64,000 bases of DNA from Pseudomonas muyukensis (GTDB lineage: Bacteria; Pseudomonadota; Gammaproteobacteria; Pseudomonadales; Pseudomonadaceae), in the NCBI RefSeq assembly GCF_019139535.1, contig NZ_CP077073.1:4864501-4928500 (forward strand), given 5' to 3'. The stretch's first letter is position 1, and each line of letters opens with the position of its first letter. This document shows, one piece after another, positions 7,961-15,862 of this stretch. The position numbers and the translations under genes are program-made. The notes under the pieces are model-generated. The model was not told the DNA's origin, made no database searches, and saw nothing but the letters and a program-made list of their open reading frames with translations.

Positions 7961-8053
7961 GCCAGGTCCTCCGGCGCCCAATAGGCCTGCTGCTTGCCCG
8001 GGCCGGTATCTGGATCGAGCCCCAGCATCAGGCTGCCGGGCGGCTGATCGGGC
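7865..8053. repeat. Direct repeat, copy B
   Basis: This is the partner of 6018-6195, in the same orientation and 1847 bp away. It lies at the ancestral junction between the 165-aa gene and gpV. Recombination between the copies would remove the low-GC insert and rebuild an uninterrupted gpV. Confidence 0.9.
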
Positions 8054-8454
8054 CAGTCCCAGCGCGGCTCGCCAAACAGGATTGGCTGTTCCCAGCGCAC
8101 CTTCCAGCCGGGGCCGTCGTACTGCGCCTGGACATTGCGGCAGGCTTCGACGAAATCCAGCCCCCACAGTTGCTGACGCAGCAGGTCCATCAGCTGCGCG
8201 GCCAGCTCGCTGCCCTGCAACCGCGCCTCGGGCTGGGCTGGGTCCGGGGTGATGTCGGCCTCGAAGGTGGCGAGCAGTACCGAACGACCGTCGCGCGGCG
8301 CACCGTCGGCGGTCATGCGCAAGATGCCGTGGCGCAATGCGGGCAGCGCGGGCGAAATGTCGGCGTGGTCCTGACTGTCGACCGAGGCCAGCGCCGGTAT
8401 CGCTTCGCGCACCCTGGCCGTCAGCGTCGCGGTGAGTGTGGAGAGTTCGCTCAT
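7957..8454 (-). CDS. Conserved phage protein upstream of gpV (R-tailocin type, 165 aa)
   Basis: ATG 8454 has a GAGGAAT ribosome site. The protein begins MSELSTLTATLTARVREAIP, contains a beta-rich middle (SVLLATFEADITPDP) and the segment LRQQLWGLDFVEACRN, and ends in a proline/glycine-rich tail ([11 protein letters not shown]). A gene of this kind stands just before gpV in R-pyocin clusters, where it is usually annotated as hypothetical; I do not know its function. Its stop overlaps a gpV start (7960), but that gpV copy is now truncated. Its C-terminal codons are duplicated at 6110. Confidence 0.75.
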   Translation of the reverse strand: MSELSTLTATLTARVREAIPALASVDSQDHADISPALPALRHGILRMTADGAPRDGRSVLLATFEADITPDPAQPEARLQGSELAAQLMDLLRQQLWGLDFVEACRNVQAQYDGPGWKVRWEQPILFGEPRWDWPDQPPGSLMLGLDPDTGPGKQQAYWAPEDLA

Positions 8455-8483
8455 GGGCGATTCCTCATGCAGGCAAGCGGCGA

Positions 8484-9026
8484 TCATTGCGGTGCGGATG
8501 GCCACTCGAGGGTTTCAGGAAAACCGTCCTGGTCGGGCAGGCGGTTGAGCGCCACGCGGTAGCGCTTCCAGGCCCTGAGGTTGTCCAGTTCCTGAGCGCT
8601 GGCCTCCTCCAGGTCAACCGCATCCTGCAGCGGGGCAATGACCTGGTCGGCCTGGGCGCGCCGCCTGGCGATCTCGCCCAGGGCGGCGGCCAGCGGGTCG
8701 GGACGGGGCTCGGGCAGCGGTTCGGGCGGCAGCGGCTCGACGGCCACGTGCAAGGTCAGGCTGTGCTGCAGGTCGACCGCGACACCGTCGCGGCTGATGC
8801 TGATTTCCAGCGTTGGCGCGACATGCCGGATGCGCACCTCGACCCCTGCATCCAGCGGGTTGATGACATACCCCCAGCCTTCCGGTGGCGGCGCCATACC
8901 CAGGGTGCCTTGCACCCGGTACTCACCGATGCCCGCCTTGTGGCTGCTGATCGCGTTGCGCCCCAGCGAGGTCACGTCGATGACTTCGCCGGTCGGCCCA
9001 TTGAGGTTGATTGCGGCTCGGGTCAT
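8484..9026 (-). CDS. Fibre-associated protein fused to Tfa-like chaperone domain (180 aa)
   Basis: Residues 1-95 (LNGPTGEVIDVTS ... EYRVQGTLGMAPPPEGWGY ... LTLHVAV) match the separate 112-aa protein at 21507-21845 (TGSLGLVPFPPTSVGWGY, LMLHVLV). After a proline-rich linker (LPPEPLPEPRPDP), residues 120-180 carry the Tfa signature IAPLQDAVDLEE, LRAWKRYRVALNRL, TLEWP, almost the same as in the Tfa at 3625. It follows the 203-aa fibre by 1 nt and probably serves as its assembly factor. The fusion shows that fibre-cassette domains are exchanged as units here. Confidence 0.8.
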   Translation of the reverse strand: MTRAAINLNGPTGEVIDVTSLGRNAISSHKAGIGEYRVQGTLGMAPPPEGWGYVINPLDAGVEVRIRHVAPTLEISISRDGVAVDLQHSLTLHVAVEPLPPEPLPEPRPDPLAAALGEIARRRAQADQVIAPLQDAVDLEEASAQELDNLRAWKRYRVALNRLPDQDGFPETLEWPSAPQ

Positions 9027-9027
9027 A

Positions 9028-9639
9028 TCAGATCGCCTTGAGGGTGCCGTCGGCGGCACGGGTGGTGTTGCCGGTGTGGTAGATAACGTTGAAGGTGGCC
9101 GTGGCGAAGCTGCCCGAACGCAGCACCAGGCGAGCTTCGGGAGACTGTCCGAAGAACAGCTGCGCGCCGCGGAACTCGGTCTCGCTGTAGGGCACCGTGA
9201 GCACCGAGCCATAGCCGATGCCCGTGGCCCCGACGTACTGGGTGTTCGGCGTGATCAGGGAAAATCCGCCTTCCATGCGGTTGATCGAATCGCTGTAGGG
9301 CGACGACTTGCCGCCGACCCCGAACGCCCCGACCTCCAGCACGTTGCCTGCCGCCAGCCCAACGTTGCGCGTCGCGGCAGTCCCCAGGCCCAATGCTGCG
9401 CGAGCCTCGACGGCGCTCTTGCCGCCAGTGCCGCCCTGGGCGAGGGTCAGGGGTGTGACAAGCCCGGTCAGCGCCTTGATGTCGGCGTTGTTGCCTGCCG
9501 CAGCCTTGCTGGTCTGCAGGTTGGCGTCGGCTTGATAGAGTTCGTCGAAATTGGCGACGGCCTTGACCCAGGCGGAGCGCTGGGTGTCGCCGCCGGCACC
9601 GCCGGGTGCGGTGCCGAGGTTGATGGTCTGTTTGGCCAT
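9028..9639 (-). CDS. Short tail fibre, F-type (203 aa)
   Basis: ATG 9639 has GGAG seven bases upstream. The N-terminus (QTINLGTAPGGAGGD, VKAVANFDELY) is the docking motif shared with the other fibres. A central LTLAQGGTGG plus ALGLGTAAT stretch is typical of phage fibre shafts. The C-terminus (VIYHTGNTTRAADGTLKAI) ends like the 217-aa fibre at 21846 (DGTIKVA). It lies after the tip-accessory genes and before its putative assembly protein, the usual place for side-fibre genes of flexible-tail tailocins. Confidence 0.83.
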   Translation of the reverse strand: MAKQTINLGTAPGGAGGDTQRSAWVKAVANFDELYQADANLQTSKAAAGNNADIKALTGLVTPLTLAQGGTGGKSAVEARAALGLGTAATRNVGLAAGNVLEVGAFGVGGKSSPYSDSINRMEGGFSLITPNTQYVGATGIGYGSVLTVPYSETEFRGAQLFFGQSPEARLVLRSGSFATATFNVIYHTGNTTRAADGTLKAI

Positions 9640-9661
9640 GTGTATCTCCATGCTGGGCCGT

Positions 9662-9682
9662 GCGCCAGCCGCTGGCTGGCGC
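9662..9682. other. Perfect hairpin before the 203-aa fibre
   Basis: GCGCCAGCC and GGCTGGCGC form a 9-bp stem with a 3-nt loop in the 86-base gap between the 225-aa gene and the fibre. No T-run follows on either strand, so termination is doubtful; it may affect mRNA stability. Confidence 0.45.
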
Positions 9683-9725
9683 TACGGGAGGGTGGAAGGT
9701 TGCCGCGCAGGCACGAGCGCCATCG

Positions 9726-10403
9726 TCAGTAACCGGAAACGCTCGCGATGATCAGCGGCGCCACGGGGCCGGGCTCAGGGTCAGGCATGCTGGCATTGGG
9801 CTCGAGGAACATTTCGTCGGACCAGTTCCTGTCCTCGATAACCGCCAGGCGCCGCCCCAGGCTGACCCTGCCGTGGTCGACACGGATCATGTCGCGCTGG
9901 ACAAAGGTCGTGGTGTGAAAGGGGGGCACCAGGTAATAGCGGCGGTAGTAAGCCAGCCCGGCGGCATAGGTGTTGCCAGGTACCACCGGGAAATCCATCC
10001 CGGCCTTGCTCACCGGCCCGGCATAGGCGATGCGCAAGGTCTTGTGGCTGGAGTCATACAGCAGCTCACCACTCGCCGAGTAACTCTGCAGCCCCCACTG
10101 GCTGGGCATGATCGGCGCCTTGGCAAACACGTAGATGGTGATGACCGTGGGGTTGAAGCAGGCGAACCGAACCACATCCTTGTGCCCCAGCCCGTACTCC
10201 ACCGAGATGTACTGGCCCTGGGTATCCCCCAGCAACAGCACGCCGTGGGCGGGCAAGGTCACATCGGCGCCGGCCATCAGCGAGCGGTTGAACGGATCGA
10301 ACCCCTCGACCAGCGCGATGGTGCGCTTGTGTACCAGGCTGAGCACCGGGTTATTGCCCGTCAGTTGAATGTGATTGCCCTCGGCAAAGACTTCCAGGCC
10401 CAT
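9726..10403 (-). CDS. Putative tail-tip accessory protein (225 aa)
   Basis: I do not recognise a named family. The protein is beta-rich (GLEVFAEGNHIQLTG, VITIYVFAKAP, GLQSYSASGELLYDSS) and ends in a proline-rich segment followed by PLIIASVSGY. Its TGATG start overlaps the previous gene's stop by one base, so it is co-translated with the 111-aa gene after gpJ. Diverged or decayed relatives lie at 6729-7424 and 5247-5500. The linkage to gpJ suggests a tip-exposed component, perhaps a receptor-binding adhesin. No signal peptide or membrane segment is visible. Confidence 0.72.
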   Translation of the reverse strand: MGLEVFAEGNHIQLTGNNPVLSLVHKRTIALVEGFDPFNRSLMAGADVTLPAHGVLLLGDTQGQYISVEYGLGHKDVVRFACFNPTVITIYVFAKAPIMPSQWGLQSYSASGELLYDSSHKTLRIAYAGPVSKAGMDFPVVPGNTYAAGLAYYRRYYLVPPFHTTTFVQRDMIRVDHGRVSLGRRLAVIEDRNWSDEMFLEPNASMPDPEPGPVAPLIIASVSGY

Positions 10404-10738
10404 CAGAACACCCCATAGATGATTTCTACCGAGACGCTGTAGCCGTACTGGGCATAGGCGCCGGTGTAGCGAAACGCCGGGAAGCTCCAGCTGAGCGTTT
10501 GCCCTTGCAGCTTGACCACCGGATAGATCAGCTCGTAGGGCAGCTGATAGTTCGGAGGTCGCGACGGCAACGCGTCAGGGTGAAAGAAGTAGAACGGCTC
10601 GCCACGCATCAGCTCAGGCACGATCAGGCTGCCTGCGCGGGTCCCGGTCACCACCGAGCCGAGCAGGGTGCCCAGGCGGTTGCTGGTATCCAGGTTCGGG
10701 CTCGCGTCTTCATTCCAGGTTTGCAAACCGAGCTTCAT
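10403..10738 (-). CDS. Putative tail-tip accessory protein (111 aa)
   Basis: This small protein starts three bases after the gpJ stop and overlaps the 225-aa gene. It opens KLGLQTWNEDASPN, LGTLLGSVVTG and ends YGYSVSVEIIYGVF. The pattern matches the 97-aa protein at 6439 and the ghost at about 5500-5550. Function is unknown; tight coupling to gpJ indicates a role at the tail tip. In the alternative cassette at 6439-7424 the two accessory genes occur in the opposite order. Confidence 0.7.
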   Translation of the reverse strand: MKLGLQTWNEDASPNLDTSNRLGTLLGSVVTGTRAGSLIVPELMRGEPFYFFHPDALPSRPPNYQLPYELIYPVVKLQGQTLSWSFPAFRYTGAYAQYGYSVSVEIIYGVF

Positions 10739-10741
10739 CCA

Positions 10742-13700
10742 TCACCCCCAGATGCCCATGCGCACACGCAAGGTGTTGTTGGCGTCGAAGATCTGGATCA
10801 GTTGGTTGGTGATCACCAGGCGCCCCTGGCCATCCACCGAGCCGTTGATCTCGAACGCGCCGCTCTTGTCCAAACGCCATCCGGTGCGGCCGGGCACATA
10901 GTTGTTCGACTGGATCACATTGCCGATCTTGGCACTGCTGATGGCGCCGTCCTGGATCAACGCGGAGTTCATGAACACCTGGCCGTTGCTCACCGAAAAT
11001 GGCGTGAACAGCTTGCCGCCCGCCTGGGTGCCGACCACCGAGAACCTGTCGGCGCGCACCAGGAACTGGCTCTGCTTGTCCTCGATGCCCAAGGACACCC
11101 CCGCCGCCACGTACTGACCGTCGTTGGTCACCTCCATCTTCACCGACCACATCGTCGACAACTTCTTGTCGAGCCCGGCTTGTACCTGGCTGATCTGCTG
11201 CACCGAGGCGTTGGTCTGGCCTTGCTGCACCTGTACGGTGTCCAGCTTGCGCGCCATGGCCAGGCCATCCTCGATGCGCGCCGACTGCTCGGACCACACG
11301 CCGACGAAGGTCTGGCTGGAACCGGCCAGGTCTGCGTTGCTGCCGGCCAAGCCTGGGTTGACCTGGGCATAGATGCCATCCAGGCGCGTGCCCTGGGCGG
11401 TGACCTTGCCGTCGAGCTGGGTCGCCTGGGTCTGCAGGGTGCTGATGGCCTTGGCCTGGCCGGCCGCCTGGCCCGCCACATCGCCGACGCGGCTGGTGAG
11501 GTCGGTGATCGACGACCCCTGGGCGACCAGCGTTTGCCCCTGTTGGCTGACCGTCGCGCCCAGCTCGCTGATGGCGCTGGCGTTGGCATTGTCGGCCTGG
11601 GTGACCCGCCGGGCGACGATGTTGCACCACAGCGAGCGGCCGCTACCGTTGGCCGGCTCGGTGCGCACGAGGATACGCCCCTTGACCGCGCCAGCCGGAG
11701 CCTTGACCCGCCCGCCAAGCTTGCGAAAACCCTGGGCAGTGGCGGCCGGGAAGCTGAAGGCAGCCAGATAGCCCAGGTTCTTGTTGTCCTTGTCATAGAA
11801 CTGCATCTGCAATTGCGCGGTCTGGCCGCTGGCCATTTCATCGGCACTGACCTCGGCTGCGAGGTCGAACTGCTCGTCCGAGCTGCAGAGGATATTGTTG
11901 CCCGTGCCACAGAAGCTGTTGCCATAGAAGGCGATGGCCTTGCCATAGCGGGTACCGCCCAGGTTCGCCGGCACCACCACCGCAGGCGCCGGATACAGCT
12001 TGGCGTCGAAGGTCCAGGGCTGGCTGTCGCCGTCCTCGAAATCGCCCTTGATCACCAGGTTGTCCGGTTGCTGGCCCAGCGCGGCCTTGAGGCCGGTAAT
12101 CGCCGAAGCCTGGCTGTCGAGCTTGCCCTGGGCCTCGCTGACCTTGTTGCTCAGGCTGGTCACGGCAGCAGCATCGGCCTTGCCCGACAACGCGCTCTGC
12201 AACCCGGTGAGCTGGGTGTTCTGCACCGTGTTGACGCCCTCGGCGGCGGTGATCTGGCTTTCCGCCTTGCTCATCCGTGCCGCCAGGCCGTTGCTGTCCT
12301 TGACCACCTGGCCCACATCCAGCCAGTAACCGGCATTGGGCGGCGGCGTCTTGACCGGCACCGCCTTGAGTGCCTGGTACAGGCCCTGGGCCTGACGTAC
12401 CAGATCGCCGAGGGCATAGGCCTTGGCCGGGTCGTAGCTCAATGCGTTGGCGGCGCGGGCGACATCGTCCAGGCGCGACTGCACATCGCTGTTCAGGCTT
12501 TGCAGGCGCTGGTTCACCGAGCCATTGCCGGCGCCGTCGATCAGCTCGATACGGTCGAACAGGTGCTTGCCCAGGGCCGACTCGCTGATCTTGCCGGAAA
12601 AGTAGCGGTCATAATCGCTCTGTTCGGCACTCGATTGGCCGCGTACGCCGATGCCGTCCGGGTACCATTTGCCGACGTTGCCACTGCGGTCCACCAGGCG
12701 TGCCCAGAAGAACAGTTGCGCACCGGCGGCCAGGCCCTGAAGCTCATGCTCGGCCTGCGGGTAGGCAAAGTCGCCGAGCTTCTTGGCATCGACGCGGTTG
12801 GCGCTGGTGCCATACCAGATTTCCGTGCGCTGGGTATCGCCTGTGCCCTCGGGGAATTGCCAGCTCAGGCCGATGGCGAACACCTTGCTGGAGGCCAGTA
12901 GCTGGGCCACCGCCGCAGGCGTGCCGAGCTTGCCCTTGAGTGGGGTCAGTTCGGACAGTTTCCAGATCGAGGTGATCTCGCCGACGCTGATCGAGCGCAC
13001 CCGTGCCAGGTAGTCGCCGGCATAGATCCCGGTGACGTCGACGCTGGTGGCACCGCTGCGCGGCAGGCTGATCCAGTTGCCATCGTCCTTGCGCCACTCC
13101 ACTTCATAGGCCACCGCGCCCGCCACGGCTGGCCAGGTGATGGTCAAGGTGCTGACCGCCAGGCCTTGGCTGACGGCATGGTTGCTGCTGAGGCTGACAC
13201 TGGCCGGTGGTGGCACCAGGTTGATCGGCGTGACGCTGACAGGCCGTTCTTCCAGGCGGGCACCGCTGTCGATATGGGCGAACTTGCTCGGCTCGTACTG
13301 CACCGCGCTGATCTCGTACACCCCAGGCTCGGGGCGCGACACGCTGGTCACCCGGTACAGCGGCACGCTCAGGTCCGGCGCGTCCAGCGCCCAGACCAGC
13401 TCCGCCTCGGGGGCGACGCTGTAGGCAGTGGTCAGGGTCAGGCGACGGCCCGCGACCGTCTCTACCGTACGCGCCTCGCAGGTGCCGTCGGGCAGGTTGA
13501 GGATCAGCCGATCCCCCACCTTCGCCTGGGTATCGCGGTCGAGGGTGACCTGACGGCCGCTGGCCGCGGCAATCCGACCACCGATGGCACGCCCGGCCAA
13601 CAGCTCGTCGGCCACCGGAATGACGAAGCCGGGCAACGGGATGCGCCCGTCCATGCCAACCCGGAAACTGATGCCCCGGTCACGGGCGTTGGTCGCCAAC

Positions 13701-15079
13701 GCCCACTTGCCACGGCGCTGCGCCTCGGATTCGCGGGTACAGCCGATGGCGCTGATTTCCAGTGGGTTATCGCCATAACGGCGCTGCAACTTCTCGTCGG
13801 TGACCACCGTGACGTCGGTGTCATAGCTGTTCAGCGGGTTGTCGTAGCTGATCAGGGCGCGGCTGTAGCGGCTGCGCTCCGAGCCACTGGAATAGCTGAA
13901 CTTGCCGCCGATGACATTGGCACGGGTATAGGCGAAGTCGAAATCGGTGGCCCGTGGCATGTCCGCCAGGCTGTACAACTGCCCCTGTGCCCAGTAGGTC
14001 ATGCCGCGGTAGATCCCGGCGATGTCGCGCAACAGCGACCAGGCCTCGGCCTTGCTCTGCAGGTTGAGGTTGCAGATGAAACGCGCTTCCTGGCCGCCCT
14101 TGCCGTCGGGGACCAACTGGTCGCAGTACTGGGCGATCCGGTACAGCTCCCACTTGTCGACCATCCATGGCTTGATCCGGCGGCCCAGGCCGAAGCGGTC
14201 GTTGGTGCAGATACCGTAGGTGACCCAGGCCGGGTTGTCGGTCCAGGCTTCCTTGAAGGTACCGTCCCACACGCCGATATAGGCGCGGGTGTCCGGGTCG
14301 TAGTTGCTCGGCACCGGCCACTTGCGGCCTCGGCACTCCACGGTCACGGCAGGAATGTTGCGGAACTGCTCGGCGGAGAACTCGATGTACAGCAACGCGG
14401 TGTTGGGGTAACGCAGCTTGGCGTCGATCACCTCGGTCAGGCCGGCGAGCTGCATGGTGTCGGCGACCTTGTTGTTGTTCTGGTTCGGCGTCAGCCTGCG
14501 CACGCGCAGGGTCCAGCCGCTCGCGGCCTTGGGCAGGTCGATGCGTCGGGTACGCTCGTAGGTGCTGGTGGTCTTGCCGTGTACCGCGTCCTTGAGCACT
14601 TGCTGGTAGGCGCCGCCGTCGGTGGCGACTTCGACGACATACTCGATGCGATGACCGTTGATGTTGCCGGCGCTGTCCATGGCCTGCAGCGCCGGCCAGG
14701 CGAAGCGCAGGCGCACCGCCGACAGGCGGGTGTCACTGATGGCATGCACCCAGGGCTTGTCGCTGCGTAGCTCGATACCCTGGCTGATCTCGTTGTCCAC
14801 CGACGGGATGCCCGGGATATGCGGCTGCTCGACCGAACCGGTGCGCCACTCCCACTTGACGCCTGGGAAGTTGTAGTTGCCCTGGTCGTCCATCAACGGC
14901 GTGCCGTCGAGGTAGATGTCACGGGCGCTCGGCGTGCCGGCGAATTCTCCCTCGCCAATCGCCAGCAGCATCTTGGCTACCGCGATGGAACGCAGGCTGT
15001 CCGGCGCCTCGACCGGCGTCTTGGGCTTCTTCTGACCACCTTTGCGACCGATGATCACAGGTCTGTTGGTTTCGCCCAT
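10742..15079 (-). CDS. Tail tip / host-specificity protein J (lambda gpJ-like)
   Basis: At 1445 residues this is the largest protein of the locus. It has the lambda-J plan: an N-terminal hub region (from MGETNRPVIIGRKGG), a phage-tail-3-like region at about 330-490, a fibronectin-III-like domain at about 620-710 (LTITWPAVAGAVAYEVEWRK), a long helical/coiled stretch at about 860-1020 and 1190-1300, and a DUF1983-like C-terminal region from about 1305 (SVKMEVTNDGQYVAAGVSLG). J forms the central tip of flexible tails and its C-terminus binds the receptor. GGAGG precedes ATG 15079. A terminator-like hairpin lies just upstream. A second, frameshifted J C-terminus occurs at 7399-7835. Confidence 0.95.
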   Translation of the reverse strand: MGETNRPVIIGRKGGQKKPKTPVEAPDSLRSIAVAKMLLAIGEGEFAGTPSARDIYLDGTPLMDDQGNYNFPGVKWEWRTGSVEQPHIPGIPSVDNEISQGIELRSDKPWVHAISDTRLSAVRLRFAWPALQAMDSAGNINGHRIEYVVEVATDGGAYQQVLKDAVHGKTTSTYERTRRIDLPKAASGWTLRVRRLTPNQNNNKVADTMQLAGLTEVIDAKLRYPNTALLYIEFSAEQFRNIPAVTVECRGRKWPVPSNYDPDTRAYIGVWDGTFKEAWTDNPAWVTYGICTNDRFGLGRRIKPWMVDKWELYRIAQYCDQLVPDGKGGQEARFICNLNLQSKAEAWSLLRDIAGIYRGMTYWAQGQLYSLADMPRATDFDFAYTRANVIGGKFSYSSGSERSRYSRALISYDNPLNSYDTDVTVVTDEKLQRRYGDNPLEISAIGCTRESEAQRRGKWALATNARDRGISFRVGMDGRIPLPGFVIPVADELLAGRAIGGRIAAASGRQVTLDRDTQAKVGDRLILNLPDGTCEARTVETVAGRRLTLTTAYSVAPEAELVWALDAPDLSVPLYRVTSVSRPEPGVYEISAVQYEPSKFAHIDSGARLEERPVSVTPINLVPPPASVSLSSNHAVSQGLAVSTLTITWPAVAGAVAYEVEWRKDDGNWISLPRSGATSVDVTGIYAGDYLARVRSISVGEITSIWKLSELTPLKGKLGTPAAVAQLLASSKVFAIGLSWQFPEGTGDTQRTEIWYGTSANRVDAKKLGDFAYPQAEHELQGLAAGAQLFFWARLVDRSGNVGKWYPDGIGVRGQSSAEQSDYDRYFSGKISESALGKHLFDRIELIDGAGNGSVNQRLQSLNSDVQSRLDDVARAANALSYDPAKAYALGDLVRQAQGLYQALKAVPVKTPPPNAGYWLDVGQVVKDSNGLAARMSKAESQITAAEGVNTVQNTQLTGLQSALSGKADAAAVTSLSNKVSEAQGKLDSQASAITGLKAALGQQPDNLVIKGDFEDGDSQPWTFDAKLYPAPAVVVPANLGGTRYGKAIAFYGNSFCGTGNNILCSSDEQFDLAAEVSADEMASGQTAQLQMQFYDKDNKNLGYLAAFSFPAATAQGFRKLGGRVKAPAGAVKGRILVRTEPANGSGRSLWCNIVARRVTQADNANASAISELGATVSQQGQTLVAQGSSITDLTSRVGDVAGQAAGQAKAISTLQTQATQLDGKVTAQGTRLDGIYAQVNPGLAGSNADLAGSSQTFVGVWSEQSARIEDGLAMARKLDTVQVQQGQTNASVQQISQVQAGLDKKLSTMWSVKMEVTNDGQYVAAGVSLGIEDKQSQFLVRADRFSVVGTQAGGKLFTPFSVSNGQVFMNSALIQDGAISSAKIGNVIQSNNYVPGRTGWRLDKSGAFEINGSVDGQGRLVITNQLIQIFDANNTLRVRMGIWG

Positions 15080-15095
15080 GTGTTCCTCCAGGCGT

Positions 15096-15119
15096 AAAAA
15101 AACCGCCTCCGAGGCGGTT
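15096..15119 (-). terminator. Intrinsic terminator between gpI and gpJ
   Basis: The minus strand reads AACCGCCTCGGAGGCGGTT followed by six T residues, a clear rho-independent signal. It sits 17 bases before the gpJ start and after the second gpI gene, inside what should be one morphogenetic operon. gpJ must therefore be expressed by read-through, antitermination or its own promoter. Confidence 0.82.
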
Positions 15120-15183
15120 GGCTGAATGGGGCCGGGGATGCAGGCCGGCTATGGCCCTGTACCTGGCGTTGGGTCCAGGGCGG

Positions 15184-15798
15184 TCAGAGCCGGTCCTCGG
15201 CATAGATGGCGGCGCTGATGATGGCGCCACCCCAGCGCCGCTTGCCCACGCACAAGGGCACCGGGTTGCCGGATGCCGTGGTGTTGCGCGCGGCGCCAAA
15301 GGCATAGCCGGGGGTGTTTTCCGGCGCCTGGCTCATGCTCAATCCCTTGGGCTGCGGGCTGAGCAGCTGCATGACGCCACCCAGGGCCATGGCCGCGCCC
15401 ATGTGGGCGACGAAACCGGCCGTCCCTTCCGAGGCGAAGGCTGCACCGACGCCACCGCTATAGAAGGCGGCAGCAGCGATCATCACGATGCCGACGATGG
15501 TTTGCAGGGTACCGGCGCGCTTGCTGCCGGCGACCACGGGGACGATGCGGATCTCCTCCCGGGCCTGGAAGCCGAGCTCCGCCTCGCCGACATTGCGCCG
15601 GTCGTTGAACACGGCAAACTCCAGGCCGCGTGAGCGGGCATTGGCCAGAAACCGTTCGAAACCAGGCACCAGCACGCACAAGGCCTTGATCGCCTCACGC
15701 GGTGTGTTCACCGCCAGCTCGAAGGTCTTGCCGAACTGGCGTAATTGGCCGCCAAGCCTGACACGGGTCAGCGGCGATTGAAGGGTGGCTGCTGACAT
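15184..15798 (-). CDS. Tail assembly protein I, second copy (lambda gpI-like, 204 aa)
   Basis: ATG 15798 has AAGGAG upstream. The N-terminal about 80 residues (TRVRLGGQLRQFGKTFEL ... LEFAVFNDRRNVG) resemble a beta-grasp domain; then come VVAGSKRAG, a glycine/alanine-rich hydrophobic stretch at about 105-150, and a C-terminal block (LSPQPKGL, NTPGYAFG, GKRRWGGAI, AAIYAEDRL) nearly identical to the upstream gene at 15863. Lambda I is needed for tip assembly and acts with K, L and J. Two complete tandem I genes are not usual. Confidence 0.9.
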   Translation of the reverse strand: MSAATLQSPLTRVRLGGQLRQFGKTFELAVNTPREAIKALCVLVPGFERFLANARSRGLEFAVFNDRRNVGEAELGFQAREEIRIVPVVAGSKRAGTLQTIVGIVMIAAAAFYSGGVGAAFASEGTAGFVAHMGAAMALGGVMQLLSPQPKGLSMSQAPENTPGYAFGAARNTTASGNPVPLCVGKRRWGGAIISAAIYAEDRL

Positions 15799-15862
15799 TG
15801 CAACTCCTTGTGCGTAAGACGGCTGCCCAGGGCAGCCGCATTGACCAGGTGGCACCCCACCC

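Noticed and set aside
10499..12901. 800-codon plus-strand ORF opposite gpJ
   Set aside because: Its frame is open only because of GC-rich codon bias; no family features, while the minus strand has a clear gpJ.
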